Origin: Psychrobacillus vulpis
GTDB taxonomy: Bacteria; Bacillota; Bacilli; Bacillales_A; Planococcaceae
Length of the DNA stretch: 64,000 nucleotides
Assembly (NCBI RefSeq): GCF_006861825.1
Contig: NZ_VDGI01000001.1
Span: forward strand, 202,172 to 266,171
Direction: 5' to 3'
A program made the position numbers and the translations under genes. A model generated the notes under the pieces. That model made no database searches. It was not told the DNA's origin and saw only the letters and a list, made by a program, of their open reading frames with translations. Positions within the stretch are counted from its first letter, which is position 1; each line of letters begins with the position of its first letter. Shown here piece by piece: positions 26,297 to 35,318 of this stretch.

Positions 26297-27055
26297 GTGG
26301 AATATACGGTGCAAAAGCTTAGTCAACTGGCCGGAATCAGTACACGGACGCTTCGATATTATGATGAAATCGGTTTGCTAAAACCTGCGCGAATCAATTC
26401 ATCTGGCTATCGTATTTATGGTTCATCGGAAGTAGATCGACTGCAACAAATTTTGTTTTATAGGGAACTTGGTGTGAATTTAGATAGTATTAAGGAAATT
26501 ATGACATCGGAGTCATTTGACGGAGCAACTGCATTAAGAGAACATCGAGAAAAATTGCTTGAAAAAAGAGCGCAATTGGATTTATTAATCGAAAATGTTG
26601 ATAAATCCATTCAAATAACAGAGAGGAGAATTACAATGACCGACAAAGAGAAATTTGAAGGTTTTAAACAAAAGCTTGTGGACGAAAATGAGAAAAAGTA
26701 CGGGAAAGAAATTCGAGAAAAATATGGAGAAGATGCTGTAAATAAGTCCAATACCAAAGTAAAAGGTATGACTCAAGCACAACACGAAGAAGTGACAAAC
26801 CTAGCAGAGAGAATTGCAGAGAGTTTAAAAGCAGCGATGGCAGCTGGCGATCCAGCTGGTGAACTTGCACAAAAAACAGCAGACCTACATCGCCAATGGC
26901 TAAGCTATTATTGGGATCAGTATACAAAAGAAGCTCATGCAGGTGTCGCACAAATGTATGTGGATGATGAACGATTTACTGCTTACTACGACAAAATCCA
27001 ACCAGGTGCTGCGGAATTTTTAAGAGATGCGGTTCAGATTTATACAAAAAACTAA
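26297..27055 (+). CDS. MerR family regulator with TipAS antibiotic-recognition domain
   Basis: 252 residues from GTG 26297 behind AGGAGGTGATG. N-terminal MerR domain (S-T-R-T-L-R-Y-Y-D-E-I-G-L-L-K-P, residues 16-31), a coiled-coil linker (about 75-115), then a TipAS domain (about 130-250) with W-L-S-Y-Y-W-D-Q-Y and H-A-G-V-A-Q-M-Y. TipAS domains bind thiopeptides and other drugs and convert the protein to an activator, as in TipA and Mta. Its own promoter has the operator. No efflux gene is adjacent. Confidence 0.92.
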   Translation: MEYTVQKLSQLAGISTRTLRYYDEIGLLKPARINSSGYRIYGSSEVDRLQQILFYRELGVNLDSIKEIMTSESFDGATALREHREKLLEKRAQLDLLIENVDKSIQITERRITMTDKEKFEGFKQKLVDENEKKYGKEIREKYGEDAVNKSNTKVKGMTQAQHEEVTNLAERIAESLKAAMAAGDPAGELAQKTADLHRQWLSYYWDQYTKEAHAGVAQMYVDDERFTAYYDKIQPGAAEFLRDAVQIYTKN

Positions 27056-27080
27056 AAAAGTTTATCTCGACTATAATAAT

Positions 27081-27126
27081 CTTTGGAGTAATTGCTTTTT
27101 AGTAAAGTTATTCCAAAGGTTTTTTC
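27081..27126 (+). terminator. Terminator of the merR-type gene
   Basis: CTTTGGAGTAA and TTATTCCAAAGG around a loop, followed by TTTTTT. Confidence 0.82.
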
Positions 27127-27217
27127 TGTTTATTTAGTCAAAATGAAGTTATGTTAATTTGTATACTTCATCTAAATATACATATACATTAAGAAAAACG
27201 TATTTTTAGGAGGGCTT

Positions 27218-27871
27218 GTGCTGAAAAAAAGAAGTGTTTTATTAAGCGGACTATTAACGGCGTTTGTAATAGTTGGTGGTGGCTATTTCATAAACACAAA
27301 GTTTTCTTTTGAAGCTCAAAAAACAAACGAATTGATATTTAAGAATAATACAATCTATTCAGAAGAAGTACTACAAGCATTAAAGAAAGAAAATTACAAG
27401 GTTGGTGCTCTTGGTCTTAACGCTCTAAGTAAATCCATTTTAATAACGATTAATGATTCAGAACAAAGCATTAATAATGAGCGAGAAAAAATAGAGTTTA
27501 TTGTTTCTGAACTATCAAAAGAAACCATGTATAAGGACTACTCAGTTGAGGTACTAAAAATGGAGTCATTACCAATAGGAAATCAATTCCCTAGTACGTT
27601 AAACGATATATTCCATTTACTTCTTGTAAATTTAAGAGCTGATTTTAATAATATAGATGATATCAGCGTTGCTCATCGCTCCGAAAGAATTATTGTAAAC
27701 ATAAAGGCAAGCATTTTGAGTTCGGACGAGAGTGCTAAAATTATTGCAAAGGACATTGAACAAAAAGTTCTTCAAATCGTAAAATCTAAAGAAGCTCAAT
27801 CCTTGATGAGGATCAAAGAATCTTCTTTAGAAGTTAAAGTATATAGCAGTGACCAAAAGAAAATAAATTAA
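27218..27871 (+). CDS. Membrane-anchored protein of unknown function
   Basis: 217 residues. A lysine-rich N-terminus and one hydrophobic segment (about residues 6-26), then a soluble, mostly charged extracytoplasmic region with no cysteines that I can see as motifs. GTG 27218 lies only four bases after AGGAGG, so the start could be slightly different. Neighbours are separately transcribed. I do not recognise the family. Confidence 0.65.
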   Translation: MLKKRSVLLSGLLTAFVIVGGGYFINTKFSFEAQKTNELIFKNNTIYSEEVLQALKKENYKVGALGLNALSKSILITINDSEQSINNEREKIEFIVSELSKETMYKDYSVEVLKMESLPIGNQFPSTLNDIFHLLLVNLRADFNNIDDISVAHRSERIIVNIKASILSSDESAKIIAKDIEQKVLQIVKSKEAQSLMRIKESSLEVKVYSSDQKKIN

Positions 27872-27884
27872 CTTTGTAAAAATC

Positions 27885-28295
27885 TTATTTTGACGAAAAG
27901 ACTGTTTGGATTATTTCTACATCCTCAGGATATGCAAGTGATAACTCCGATAGCTCCTCTATTGGCTTCCAAGCTATTTCATGAATAAATTCATCTGGAT
28001 CTTGAATTTTTATCTCCCCACTCTCTATTTCTACTAGAAAGTATTCTACATAATAAGAAATTCCGTATTCACTAATGACGCCATTCTTATTTTGTACTTT
28101 ATCTACAATACGAACTGTAAATCCTGTTTCTTCATAAAACTCTCTTATGCAGCATTGTTCAAACGTTTCTCCATCTTCCATTGTTCCTGATGGGACGGTC
28201 CATTTCTTTTCTTCTCCTGGAGCTGCCTGAAGAACCATCAGTACCTCTTTTTTTTCATTCATACAAATGCCTGCTGCACCTTGCCATTTAAACAT
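27885..28295 (-). CDS. NUDIX hydrolase
   Basis: 136 residues. Complete Nudix box G-T-M-E-D-G-E-T-F-E-Q-C-C-I-R-E-F-Y-E-E-T at about residues 36-56, completed by G-F. N-terminal W-Q-G-A-A-G-I-C fits the fold. Hydrolyses a nucleoside diphosphate linked to an unknown moiety. It lies 23 bases after the ATL gene on the same strand. Confidence 0.92.
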   Translation of the reverse strand: MFKWQGAAGICMNEKKEVLMVLQAAPGEEKKWTVPSGTMEDGETFEQCCIREFYEETGFTVRIVDKVQNKNGVISEYGISYYVEYFLVEIESGEIKIQDPDEFIHEIAWKPIEELSELSLAYPEDVEIIQTVFSSK

Positions 28296-28318
28296 GTTTA
28301 CTCCCCTAACTTCTTTTA

Positions 28319-28648
28319 TTAGATTATATCTACATCACTAATTTCAGGTACATACCGAGATTTTTCTAAGTCAACAAGCCCATTAGAACGAAAGAATACT
28401 CCTTCTGCTTCTAGCATTGTTCTTTGAGAATAGGCAGATTCTTCGTCCGAAATAGCTATTTCCCCCTTGATATTCACTATTCGATGCCATGGTAATTTAT
28501 GTTTTGAACTCATTGTGTGAAGTATTCGTACGACTTGCCTTGCCCCTCTTGGACTCCCTGCAACTTTTGCAATTTGCCCATATGTCATGACTTTTCCTGC
28601 AGGAATTGACTTTATTATTTGAATAACTATTTCTGTAAAAGGGTTCAT
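28319..28648 (-). CDS. Alkyltransferase-like (ATL/MGMT-family) protein
   Basis: 109 residues, consisting of the DNA-binding MGMT fold. The active-site motif reads P-W-H-R-I, with Trp replacing the methyl-accepting Cys of P-C-H-R-V. Arginine-finger region G-S-P-R-G-A-R-Q-V. ATL proteins bind O6-alkylguanine and hand the lesion to nucleotide excision repair instead of repairing it themselves. A true alkyltransferase (ogt) is present at 37968-38474. Forms an operon with the Nudix gene. Confidence 0.9.
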   Translation of the reverse strand: MNPFTEIVIQIIKSIPAGKVMTYGQIAKVAGSPRGARQVVRILHTMSSKHKLPWHRIVNIKGEIAISDEESAYSQRTMLEAEGVFFRSNGLVDLEKSRYVPEISDVDII

Positions 28649-28785
28649 TCATGTCATCCTTTCATTAATTTGATTATAACTGATTTAGAATATTTTAATC
28701 AGTACCTTGCATAGAATAATACCATATGATATGTTACTATCAAAGGTACTGTTTAATGAATAGTAGTGAAAGGAGTGTAAAAGAA

Positions 28786-29109
28786 ATGAATATTCAATTT
28801 AAGAAAGGCGTTTTGAATCTATGTGTACTTGTCTTATTGGATAAGCAAGATCGATATGGCTATGAGCTTGTACAAAAAATATCCGACCAGATTTCAATTT
28901 CCGAAGGTTCTGTTTATCCATTGTTAAGACGCTTAACGAAAGAAGGATACTTCACGACATATTTACAAGAGTCAACGGAAGGACCTCCTCGTAAATATTA
29001 CAAGCTCACTGAGCTTGGAAGGACATATTTACATGAGCAGTTGAATGAATGGAAAAGCTTCACAAATGGAGTGAATAATCTAATAGAAGAGGGTGTAAAA
29101 AATGACTGA
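28786..29109 (+). CDS. PadR family transcriptional regulator
   Basis: 107 residues. Winged helix with G-Y-E-L-V-Q-K-I, then [12 protein letters not shown] (recognition helix) and [10 protein letters not shown] wing, the standard PadR-1 pattern. ATG 28786 follows AAAGGAG; the frame extends upstream without a ribosome binding site. It overlaps the next gene by 8 bases, so the two are coupled, as PadR/DUF1700 pairs usually are. Confidence 0.92.
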   Translation: MNIQFKKGVLNLCVLVLLDKQDRYGYELVQKISDQISISEGSVYPLLRRLTKEGYFTTYLQESTEGPPRKYYKLTELGRTYLHEQLNEWKSFTNGVNNLIEEGVKND

Positions 29110-30133
29110 ACAACAATTCTTAAATGAGCTTGAACTTGCTTTAACTGTACTTCCTGCAGATGAACGTAACGATATAATTCAAGATATAAAAGAGTATTTC
29201 ACTATTGGCCGTGAAGATGGAAAAACAGATAGTGACATTGCTGCTTCTCTTGGCTCTCCTAAAGAAATTGCACAGGAATTACTAGAAAATCATGTGCCGG
29301 AGAGAATCCAAACCGACAATAAAGTGATTAAAATACCTAACTCAAGCTTTTCCAACGTAGTCATGAATATCGATTACGGTGCACTATACGTTTACCCATC
29401 TGAAACAGATGAAACAACGGTGGAATTAATAGGAGAGAACGATAAACTTGAGCTTACTACTGATGTTGTTAATGACACTCTTTCCATTCAGTTAAAAACA
29501 AAGAAGTTCAAGTTGTTCAGTTTCTTATTTCTTATTAAAGAGCTAAGAGTAAATGTAGCCCTACCTAAAAAACTATATACTTCAATTATTATGAAAACCG
29601 ATAATGGTCGCATTCGTGCAGAAAAGTTACTTGGCAAAGCTATCAAAGTGAATTCTGATAACGGCAGCATCGGCTTAAAAGAATTTGCAGCCACTATTTT
29701 AGAGGTAGAAACAGATAACGGTCGTATTGAAATTGATAAAGTACAAGTCGATAAGCTTTCAACTCAGACAGATAATGGGCGAATTGAAATACGCAACATC
29801 GATGCTGAACAAATTATATCGGAGACAGATAACGGACGAATTATGATGGAATATGTGAATGGTGATATCATTGCTAAAACTGATAACGGCAGAATATCGC
29901 TTTTAACAACAAGTCTCGATCGATCGATTCAATTAGAAACAGATAACGGTAGCATTCTTGTTGAAACAGAAAATGAACCGACAGACGTATCAATTCATGC
30001 CAAAGTTGACCACGGTAGGATTAATGTGTTTGGTGAAAATAACTCCCGTACAGTTTTTGGAAGTGGGTCCAATACAATTCGTCTTTCCTCTGATAATGGA
30101 AAAATAACAGTTACAAAGAAAAATATTGACTGA
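29102..30133 (+). CDS. DUF1700 + DUF4097 beta-helix protein
   Basis: 343 residues. The N-terminal ~65 residues are a DUF1700-like helical domain (F-L-N-E-L-E-L-A-L ... L-G-S-P-K-E-I-A). The rest is a DUF4097 beta-solenoid in which the motif T-D-N-G-R-I or a variant (S-D-N-G-S-I) recurs about nine times, every 18-20 residues, at roughly 165-340. No clear membrane segment apart from a short hydrophobic patch near 140. Such proteins are cotranscribed with PadR regulators and linked to cell-envelope stress; the function is unknown. Confidence 0.86.
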   Translation: MTEQQFLNELELALTVLPADERNDIIQDIKEYFTIGREDGKTDSDIAASLGSPKEIAQELLENHVPERIQTDNKVIKIPNSSFSNVVMNIDYGALYVYPSETDETTVELIGENDKLELTTDVVNDTLSIQLKTKKFKLFSFLFLIKELRVNVALPKKLYTSIIMKTDNGRIRAEKLLGKAIKVNSDNGSIGLKEFAATILEVETDNGRIEIDKVQVDKLSTQTDNGRIEIRNIDAEQIISETDNGRIMMEYVNGDIIAKTDNGRISLLTTSLDRSIQLETDNGSILVETENEPTDVSIHAKVDHGRINVFGENNSRTVFGSGSNTIRLSSDNGKITVTKKNID

Positions 30134-30144
30134 AAACGTAGTAA

Positions 30145-30182
30145 AAAACCGCCTTTTGCATTTGCAAAGGGCAGTTTTATTT
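30145..30182 (+). terminator. Terminator after the DUF4097 gene
   Basis: AAACCGCCTTTTGC pairs with GCAAAGGGCAGTTTT around ATTT, with T-rich sequence after it. Confidence 0.72.
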
Positions 30183-30270
30183 GGATTTATATAATCTACA
30201 CTATGAACAAAACAAGAAAAATTTCACTACATGAAGCTTTGCGCTACGGCAAAAGTACGTTTCTGATCTA

Positions 30271-30633
30271 TTAAAAGCATTGGTAGGATCGGATTTCATT
30301 TCTATTTATAACATGCCGAGTCCAACCAGTTCTTCTCCTCCAACGAAAACCGAAAATGAATTGTCTTCCAACATTCATTGGATAGAACCAAAAACTGTTC
30401 CCATTAATTAACCATATATATGTGTTTGAAAATAAGCAAGAACGAATTCCTCTTGAACCTGATTGCCAAGCTGGTATTGGTGGTGAAAAGCCAGGCGGTG
30501 GAAATCCTGGTCCTGCTGCTGGTGGTGGTCCAAATGGCGGTGGTTCAAAGTAATCCTGTTGTGGCCATCCTGGAAAGCCAAATTGGTCAAAGCTTTCACC
30601 ACTTTGATCATACTGGTTAAAATACAAAGTCAT
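30271..30633 (-). CDS. Small proline-rich protein with conserved aromatic C-terminal domain
   Basis: 120 residues. Residues 20-55 are rich in Pro, Gly and Phe (P-P-P-F-G-P-P-P-A-A-G-P-G-F-P-P-P). The C-terminal half has C-L-F-S-N-T-Y-I-W-L-I-N-G-N-S-F-W-F-Y-P and F-R-W-R-R-R, ending in Y-Q-C-F. I recognise the C-terminal pattern as one shared by small Bacillus proteins of unknown function, sometimes labelled transporter without basis. Start ATG 30633 follows AAGGGGGG. Possibly a spore or surface protein; that is a guess. Confidence 0.7.
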   Translation of the reverse strand: MTLYFNQYDQSGESFDQFGFPGWPQQDYFEPPPFGPPPAAGPGFPPPGFSPPIPAWQSGSRGIRSCLFSNTYIWLINGNSFWFYPMNVGRQFIFGFRWRRRTGWTRHVINRNEIRSYQCF

Positions 30634-30756
30634 ATCCCCCCTTCTACGTAATTTAATATATGAAAGTTACGTAAAAGGGTGTAAACCATCCATTAACAAA
30701 AAGCTCATTCTCAAAAAAGGTGAATTCGTCTACTTCTTCAAAATAGATCTCTAGTA

Positions 30757-30811
30757 AAAAATAAAAAATACTGTTACGAAGCCGATGAGATTACGACTTT
30801 CGAACAGTATT
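30757..30811 (-). terminator. Terminator of the beta-helix protein gene
   Basis: On the minus strand AATACTGTTCGAAA pairs with TTCGTAACAGTATT, followed by TTTTTATTTTT. Confidence 0.85.
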
Positions 30812-30818
30812 ATGTTAC

Positions 30819-31649
30819 TTAATTTGTTGATTGTTCATATATCTCAATACCGTTTAATGAAACGCCACCATTCTCGATTAATACAGCCTTTGATCCAAAT
30901 CCTTTCGAATATATCCCCCCCTTTACGCTTATGGCTTTAATTTCCCCTTGTACGTGAAGGCTATTAACGTTAGGCCCATTCGTAACAATCTTCCCTCCAA
31001 TTTCAACTTTGTCGATCGTACCACCTTCTTTGACACTTAGTCCGTCAGCAGACAGTTGTGTTATCACTCCCTTTACTAAAGATTCTCCTTCACCTCCGTA
31101 AGTTTCAATATCTTCATGGATGATTAAGATTCCTACAGGTCTACTAACTTGAATACCAACAGAAGCATTTGCATGTGTGACAATACGTTGAAACTCCGCA
31201 TGCTTTGCACTTCCTGCATATACATTGAATCCTCTAGCTCCCACTCCATTCGTCTCAATATTACTGAGTATTCGAATGGTCTCAATTTCATTAAAATTTA
31301 CAAAACCAATACCACTAGGACCATGTGAGGTAATTTTATCCTCTGCAATCCATTCGCTCACAATTCCCCAATTATCTAACACCATGTCATTCACACCATA
31401 CGTCGTGACAGGACCTTTATTCACTACCTTCTCCACATAAGCGCCATGAACAACAAAAACTCCACCTGTAATAACATCTGGTGTACCCTGTTTAATCTTC
31501 CCATTAGAGTGAATTTCACCTGTTTCCAACAGATCAACCTCAAGCACACCGCCAACATTTCCAGCCCCACTAATAAATATGCCGCCTCCTCGCACAGGAT
31601 TGTCTTTGCTTCCAACTTTCAAACCAGTAAGGTGAGCTGTAATTGTCAC
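30819..31649 (-). CDS. Beta-helix-like protein of unknown function, 5' end doubtful
   Basis: 276 residues from GTG 31649, rich in Gly, Val, Ile and short repeats of the form I-x-x-x-G-x-I that suggest a right-handed beta-helix. No signal peptide. The frame remains open upstream (W-N-R-Q-T-D-T-E-V reads as natural protein sequence) but contains no ATG, GTG or TTG with a ribosome binding site before the dnaN paralogue ends at 31700. The N-terminus may therefore be truncated or frameshifted (an ATG in another frame begins at about 31681). Otherwise it may be translated from an unusual start. Confidence 0.6.
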   Translation of the reverse strand: MTITAHLTGLKVGSKDNPVRGGGIFISGAGNVGGVLEVDLLETGEIHSNGKIKQGTPDVITGGVFVVHGAYVEKVVNKGPVTTYGVNDMVLDNWGIVSEWIAEDKITSHGPSGIGFVNFNEIETIRILSNIETNGVGARGFNVYAGSAKHAEFQRIVTHANASVGIQVSRPVGILIIHEDIETYGGEGESLVKGVITQLSADGLSVKEGGTIDKVEIGGKIVTNGPNVNSLHVQGEIKAISVKGGIYSKGFGSKAVLIENGGVSLNGIEIYEQSTN

Positions 31650-31699
31650 TTCTGTATCTGTTTGTCGATTCCATAATGTGAAGGCTAGAAGACTATACG

Positions 31700-32836
31700 T
31701 TAATACGTGCGAACAGGTACGATTAGTTGTAAAACCGTGTCATCATGAACAGAATTTAAAATGAATGGTCGCATGGCACCTGTAAACTGAACTATTACGT
31801 CATGTCCATCCAAAGCTCTTAATGCTTCCATCATGTATTTCGCACTAAACGAGATTTTTATCTCTTCCCCTTCTATTGACGTCGATTGAATTTCTTCTTC
31901 CACTTCTCCTATTTCTGGTGAGCTTGATGAGATTTCCACAGTATTTCCTTCTAGGGAAGATAATCGAACAATATTATTACGTTCTTCACGTGCTAGTAAA
32001 GAGGCACGGTCAATTGCTTGAAACAACGCTTTTCCGTTCATTGTAACAATCGTTTTATATTCAGTTGGTATTAACCGAGAGGTGTCTGGATAATTCCCTT
32101 CTAACAAACGAGAGTAAAGCGAAACATCTTCCGTTTTAAATAATACTTGTTGGTTCGTTATCGCTATATTAACAGGTTGTGATGATTCCCCAATGATTTT
32201 GCTTAATTCATTTAAGCTCTTTCCAGGAATAACTACGTTATATTCCCCTTCTAGAGCTTGTTCCAAACTTATTTTGCGACGAGCAAGACGATGACTATCT
32301 GTTGCTACACAAGTGAGCTCCCCATCCTTTACTTGCCAAAGAACTCCTGTTAGTACAGGTCGACTTTCAGATGTTGCCACGGCAAACACTGTTTCTCGAA
32401 CAATTGATTTCACTAAATCAGCTGGAATAACAAACTGTCGATCGTCTAGAACTTCAGGAAGCAATGGATATTCAGAAGCTTCTTGTCCGATTAAATGAAA
32501 TTTTGACTTACCAGATCGAATATGCGTATGATAATTTTCTTTCACTTCTATTTCTACATCACTTGTTGGTAGCTTTCGTATGATTTCATTAAACATCCGC
32601 GCTTGCACAACAATCGACCCTTCTTCAATTACACGAATAACTTGCTCTCCATCTTCTTCTGCTTTGATAATTGTTTGAATCGTTATATCTGAATCACTAC
32701 CAGTCAATTTTAAACCTTCATCTGTAAGTTCTAACTTTATCCCTGTCAAAATAGGAATAGTTGTTTTTGAACTAACTGCTTTCATTACATCATTTAACCC
32801 ATCTAATAACCGGTGACGCATAATTTCAAATTTCAT
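31700..32836 (-). CDS. dnaN: DNA polymerase III beta clamp, second copy (dnaN paralogue)
   Basis: 378 residues, full length for a sliding clamp. Three-domain clamp sequence with T-T-I-P-I-L-T-G-I-K-L near residue 25, T-G-S-D-S-D-I-T-I, S-R-P-V-L-T-G-V, A-T-D-S-H-R-L-A-R-R near residue 172, and the C-terminal R-P-F-I-L-N-S and I-V-P-V-R-T-Y. It is not beside dnaA, recF or gyrB, so it is not the origin-linked gene. Some Bacillales (B. anthracis, B. megaterium) are known to carry a second clamp. It lies 50 bases before the beta-helix gene. Confidence 0.9.
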   Translation of the reverse strand: MKFEIMRHRLLDGLNDVMKAVSSKTTIPILTGIKLELTDEGLKLTGSDSDITIQTIIKAEEDGEQVIRVIEEGSIVVQARMFNEIIRKLPTSDVEIEVKENYHTHIRSGKSKFHLIGQEASEYPLLPEVLDDRQFVIPADLVKSIVRETVFAVATSESRPVLTGVLWQVKDGELTCVATDSHRLARRKISLEQALEGEYNVVIPGKSLNELSKIIGESSQPVNIAITNQQVLFKTEDVSLYSRLLEGNYPDTSRLIPTEYKTIVTMNGKALFQAIDRASLLAREERNNIVRLSSLEGNTVEISSSSPEIGEVEEEIQSTSIEGEEIKISFSAKYMMEALRALDGHDVIVQFTGAMRPFILNSVHDDTVLQLIVPVRTY

Positions 32837-32949
32837 TTTTTTACCCCACTTTTACTTCTATTATTTTTCGTAATTATTCGCAAACCTAATTATTCAATTA
32901 AAATTAATGTAACATTACGAAAATTTATTTGCACTACGTTTTTATTAAA

Positions 32950-32995
32950 CTATAAAAGCCCTATCCCTAAAAAATAGTGATAGAGCTTCTTTTAA
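32950..32995 (-). terminator. Terminator between the DinB gene and the dnaN paralogue
   Basis: On the minus strand AAGCTCTATC pairs with GGATAGGGCTTTT, with a T-rich tail. Moderate quality. Confidence 0.6.
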
Positions 32996-33020
32996 TCGAC
33001 TTTAAGCAGCATTTTCTTTT

Positions 33021-33497
33021 TTATTTTGAAGCTAAATTTCTTCCGATAAGATTTGCTGAAACAGGTTTTTTTCCTAGTTCCCTTGCCCAAACGGACAGTT
33101 GACCAATATGATGAATTTCATGCGCAATAGCATGTCGCATAACCTCACCCCATGTGTCGGTAACAATTCTTCCATCAGGCATAGTATCTTGAAATAGTTG
33201 GTTATCCATACTCTCTTCCCACGCAGACACAAACTGCTCTACTTCTTTTCGAAATTTAGCGTCCAACTCTCTAACTTTTTGCAAGCTTTGGTATTCTTGA
33301 AAGTTCTCCTGAAAATCGGACTTTCCTTGAAGCAGCCTTATCCAGCTCCACTCTACATCAATTATATGAAAAAGTGTGTGCAAAATCCCTCCTACTCCAC
33401 CCGTTCTATCCACGAGAAGGTCTTTCTCTTCAACTTCTTCACACCACCGATACCACTCTTCCCTTACCATCCAGTTATAACGAAATAACATTTGCAA
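33021..33497 (-). CDS. DinB family protein (YisT-like)
   Basis: 158 residues. DinB helical bundle with H-T-L-F-H-I-I-D-V-E-W-S-W near residue 40 and the C-terminal H-A-I-A-H-E-I-H-H-I-G-Q-L motif near residue 128, giving the three metal histidines. Third DinB-like protein of the window. Start ATG/TTG region: ATG 33491 is also possible, six bases downstream; the first start at 33497 is kept since the ribosome binding site (GGGGG) lies upstream of both. Confidence 0.84.
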   Translation of the reverse strand: MQMLFRYNWMVREEWYRWCEEVEEKDLLVDRTGGVGGILHTLFHIIDVEWSWIRLLQGKSDFQENFQEYQSLQKVRELDAKFRKEVEQFVSAWEESMDNQLFQDTMPDGRIVTDTWGEVMRHAIAHEIHHIGQLSVWARELGKKPVSANLIGRNLASK

Positions 33498-33558
33498 GTT
33501 AATCCCCCCGTGTTATTTTACTCTCCGTAACATTCTACCCTTGACCAAAAAATCCTTT

Positions 33559-34308
33559 TTAGTCCGCAGAAACAAAATGATCTTTCTTGAGTAAAGGGAC
33601 TGTTTGATATACATTTAACCGACTACAATGTTTTACATCTGTCTCAAATCCACGTTCTCGTAGTTCTCGACCACTTCCGCAATCCCAAATTAACTCGTTT
33701 ATCTTGTTCTTGGAGTAATGGAAAGCACCAATGCATACTTCTGCCTCTGGTGATTTGTCTCCTTCTAAATTTGACAGAATAGCACCAGCCCCTAAATAAT
33801 CTTCCATTGATGGACGAAGATTGTCTTCGAATTCCAGTCCATGACTCCATTGTTCACCGCATGGAACGACTGTAATATTTGCATTCGTTTGTAACCTTAG
33901 TTTATTGGCAACAACCGCCACTGATGAAGCATTTAGTAAAGAGCCGATCAAAAGAGCAGGAACCTTTGAGGCAATCCAAGTACAAAATGCACCATTAAGG
34001 GAGGACAACACATACTTCTTATTAACATGTTCCTCGTTAAAAGAAACAGGTGATAAAGTTGGCATACTTACTTTAGCTGCCTCTGCTCGTCCTAAAATAT
34101 ATTCAGCGCCAATCGTTTCAGCAAAGTCTTTCCCATCTAAATTAGGTGGATATGGATAAATTATTGCTCCGTAATGTAATGCTGTTACAACAGTTGATGA
34201 GAAGCTCAGGACATCCACAATGATTATGATGTCCCCTCGTTCATCCGCTTCTCTTGCACCACGTTTTCCCCATTCTACACGACAAATGTATGGAGATTGA
34301 TCAAACAT
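33559..34308 (-). CDS. 2-Phosphosulfolactate phosphatase family (ComB-like)
   Basis: 249 residues. Family features: D-V-L-S-F-S-S-T-V-V-T-A-L near residue 32, S-S-L-N-G-A near residue 103 with a following A-L-L-I-G-S-L-L-N-A-S-S-V, and V-P-C-G-E in the core. ComB is the second enzyme of coenzyme M synthesis in archaea; Bacilli use a homologue (YitC) in sulfolactate formation in spores. No ComA homologue is beside it, so the pathway here is unproven. Confidence 0.85.
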   Translation of the reverse strand: MFDQSPYICRVEWGKRGAREADERGDIIIIVDVLSFSSTVVTALHYGAIIYPYPPNLDGKDFAETIGAEYILGRAEAAKVSMPTLSPVSFNEEHVNKKYVLSSLNGAFCTWIASKVPALLIGSLLNASSVAVVANKLRLQTNANITVVPCGEQWSHGLEFEDNLRPSMEDYLGAGAILSNLEGDKSPEAEVCIGAFHYSKNKINELIWDCGSGRELRERGFETDVKHCSRLNVYQTVPLLKKDHFVSAD

Positions 34309-34401
34309 AAGAACACCTCAAATTCTTATATAAAAATTAAGTGCACAAAACTATTAACCTGGAAATCTATTTGAAAATGGGGATGAAATATAGAGAAACT
34401 G

Positions 34402-35250
34402 TTACTTTTCAAATTTCAAATGCACAGAATCTATTAGTTTGTAATAACCAATCTCTTGATAAATTTTATTTGAGGTTGGGTTTAGCATATCTGTGTAGAG
34501 CACGCAAAATTGGAATTCCTTTAAGAGTTCCTTACTTCCTGCTGCTACCATCGTTCGAGCATATCCTTTTTTCCGTTCCTCTTTTGGTGTGAATACGAGT
34601 GAAACAGTCACACCATTTGCTGTTGGTCTTGCTTTTTTCATCATGGATACTATTCGCCCTTCGTTCTCCCAAAGGAAAACTTCATTTGCATCTACTATAG
34701 TTTTCACTCTATTCTTTATTTCCATTGGTGCAGTTTTTGGCAGACCTGTATCCTCTTCAAATTGGCTGTACCATTTTTCAATGAGGAGTGTATCTTCTTC
34801 CGTTGCATAACGCCATGAACCTGGGCTCATGTTTAGTGACTCATCTACTTGATCTAGACGGTAAAGGCCTTGATCCATCGAAATAGAAAAGCTTTGCCCC
34901 GTTTTCTCCTGCCACTTTTCTGCAAAGGAATATGCCCATTCTTTTACACTAATGATAGATTCGATGTTAATAGATTGCTTGATTAACTCGGAAATAGACA
35001 AATCGATACATGCCTCCATTTTATCTTCATTTACAAAGATAATATTGAATGGATGCGGTGGAGTCATTTGGAATAGAGCTAGTAACTCACCGTCTTGTTC
35101 AATTGTAGCCATGAAAGGATTTTCATATTTCCCGTCTTTGATTCCTTGAAGTACTCCTAAAAACAAACTAAATTTATCTTCGTTTTTCTCTAAAAAAGGT
35201 GTTGCTATTAGCGCAAAATCATTTGCATTTTCATAACGTTGAAAATTCAT
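34402..35250 (-). CDS. GNAT family N-acetyltransferase
   Basis: 282 residues: a divergent N-terminal half and a C-terminal GNAT domain with acetyl-CoA motif F-T-P-K-E-E-R-K-K-G-Y-A-R-T-M near residue 225, and Y-T-D-M-L-N-P-T-S-N-K-I-Y near residue 257. ATG 35250 follows AGGAGGGC; the frame upstream lacks a ribosome binding site. Divergent from aroD with about 68 bases between the starts. Substrate unknown. Confidence 0.85.
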   Translation of the reverse strand: MNFQRYENANDFALIATPFLEKNEDKFSLFLGVLQGIKDGKYENPFMATIEQDGELLALFQMTPPHPFNIIFVNEDKMEACIDLSISELIKQSINIESIISVKEWAYSFAEKWQEKTGQSFSISMDQGLYRLDQVDESLNMSPGSWRYATEEDTLLIEKWYSQFEEDTGLPKTAPMEIKNRVKTIVDANEVFLWENEGRIVSMMKKARPTANGVTVSLVFTPKEERKKGYARTMVAAGSKELLKEFQFCVLYTDMLNPTSNKIYQEIGYYKLIDSVHLKFEK

Positions 35251-35318
35251 ATTATTGCCCTCCTCTTTATCTTTGTATGTTACTATAACGTAAAACATAG
35301 TTGGAGGGGAGTCTTTTT

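Noticed and set aside
27218-27871. Idea that this gene is an anti-sigma or sporulation lipoprotein
   Set aside because: No lipobox and no recognisable domain; left as unknown.
30420-30620. Plus-strand frame opposite the proline-rich gene
   Set aside because: Antisense shadow of the proline/glycine repeat coding sequence, without a ribosome binding site.
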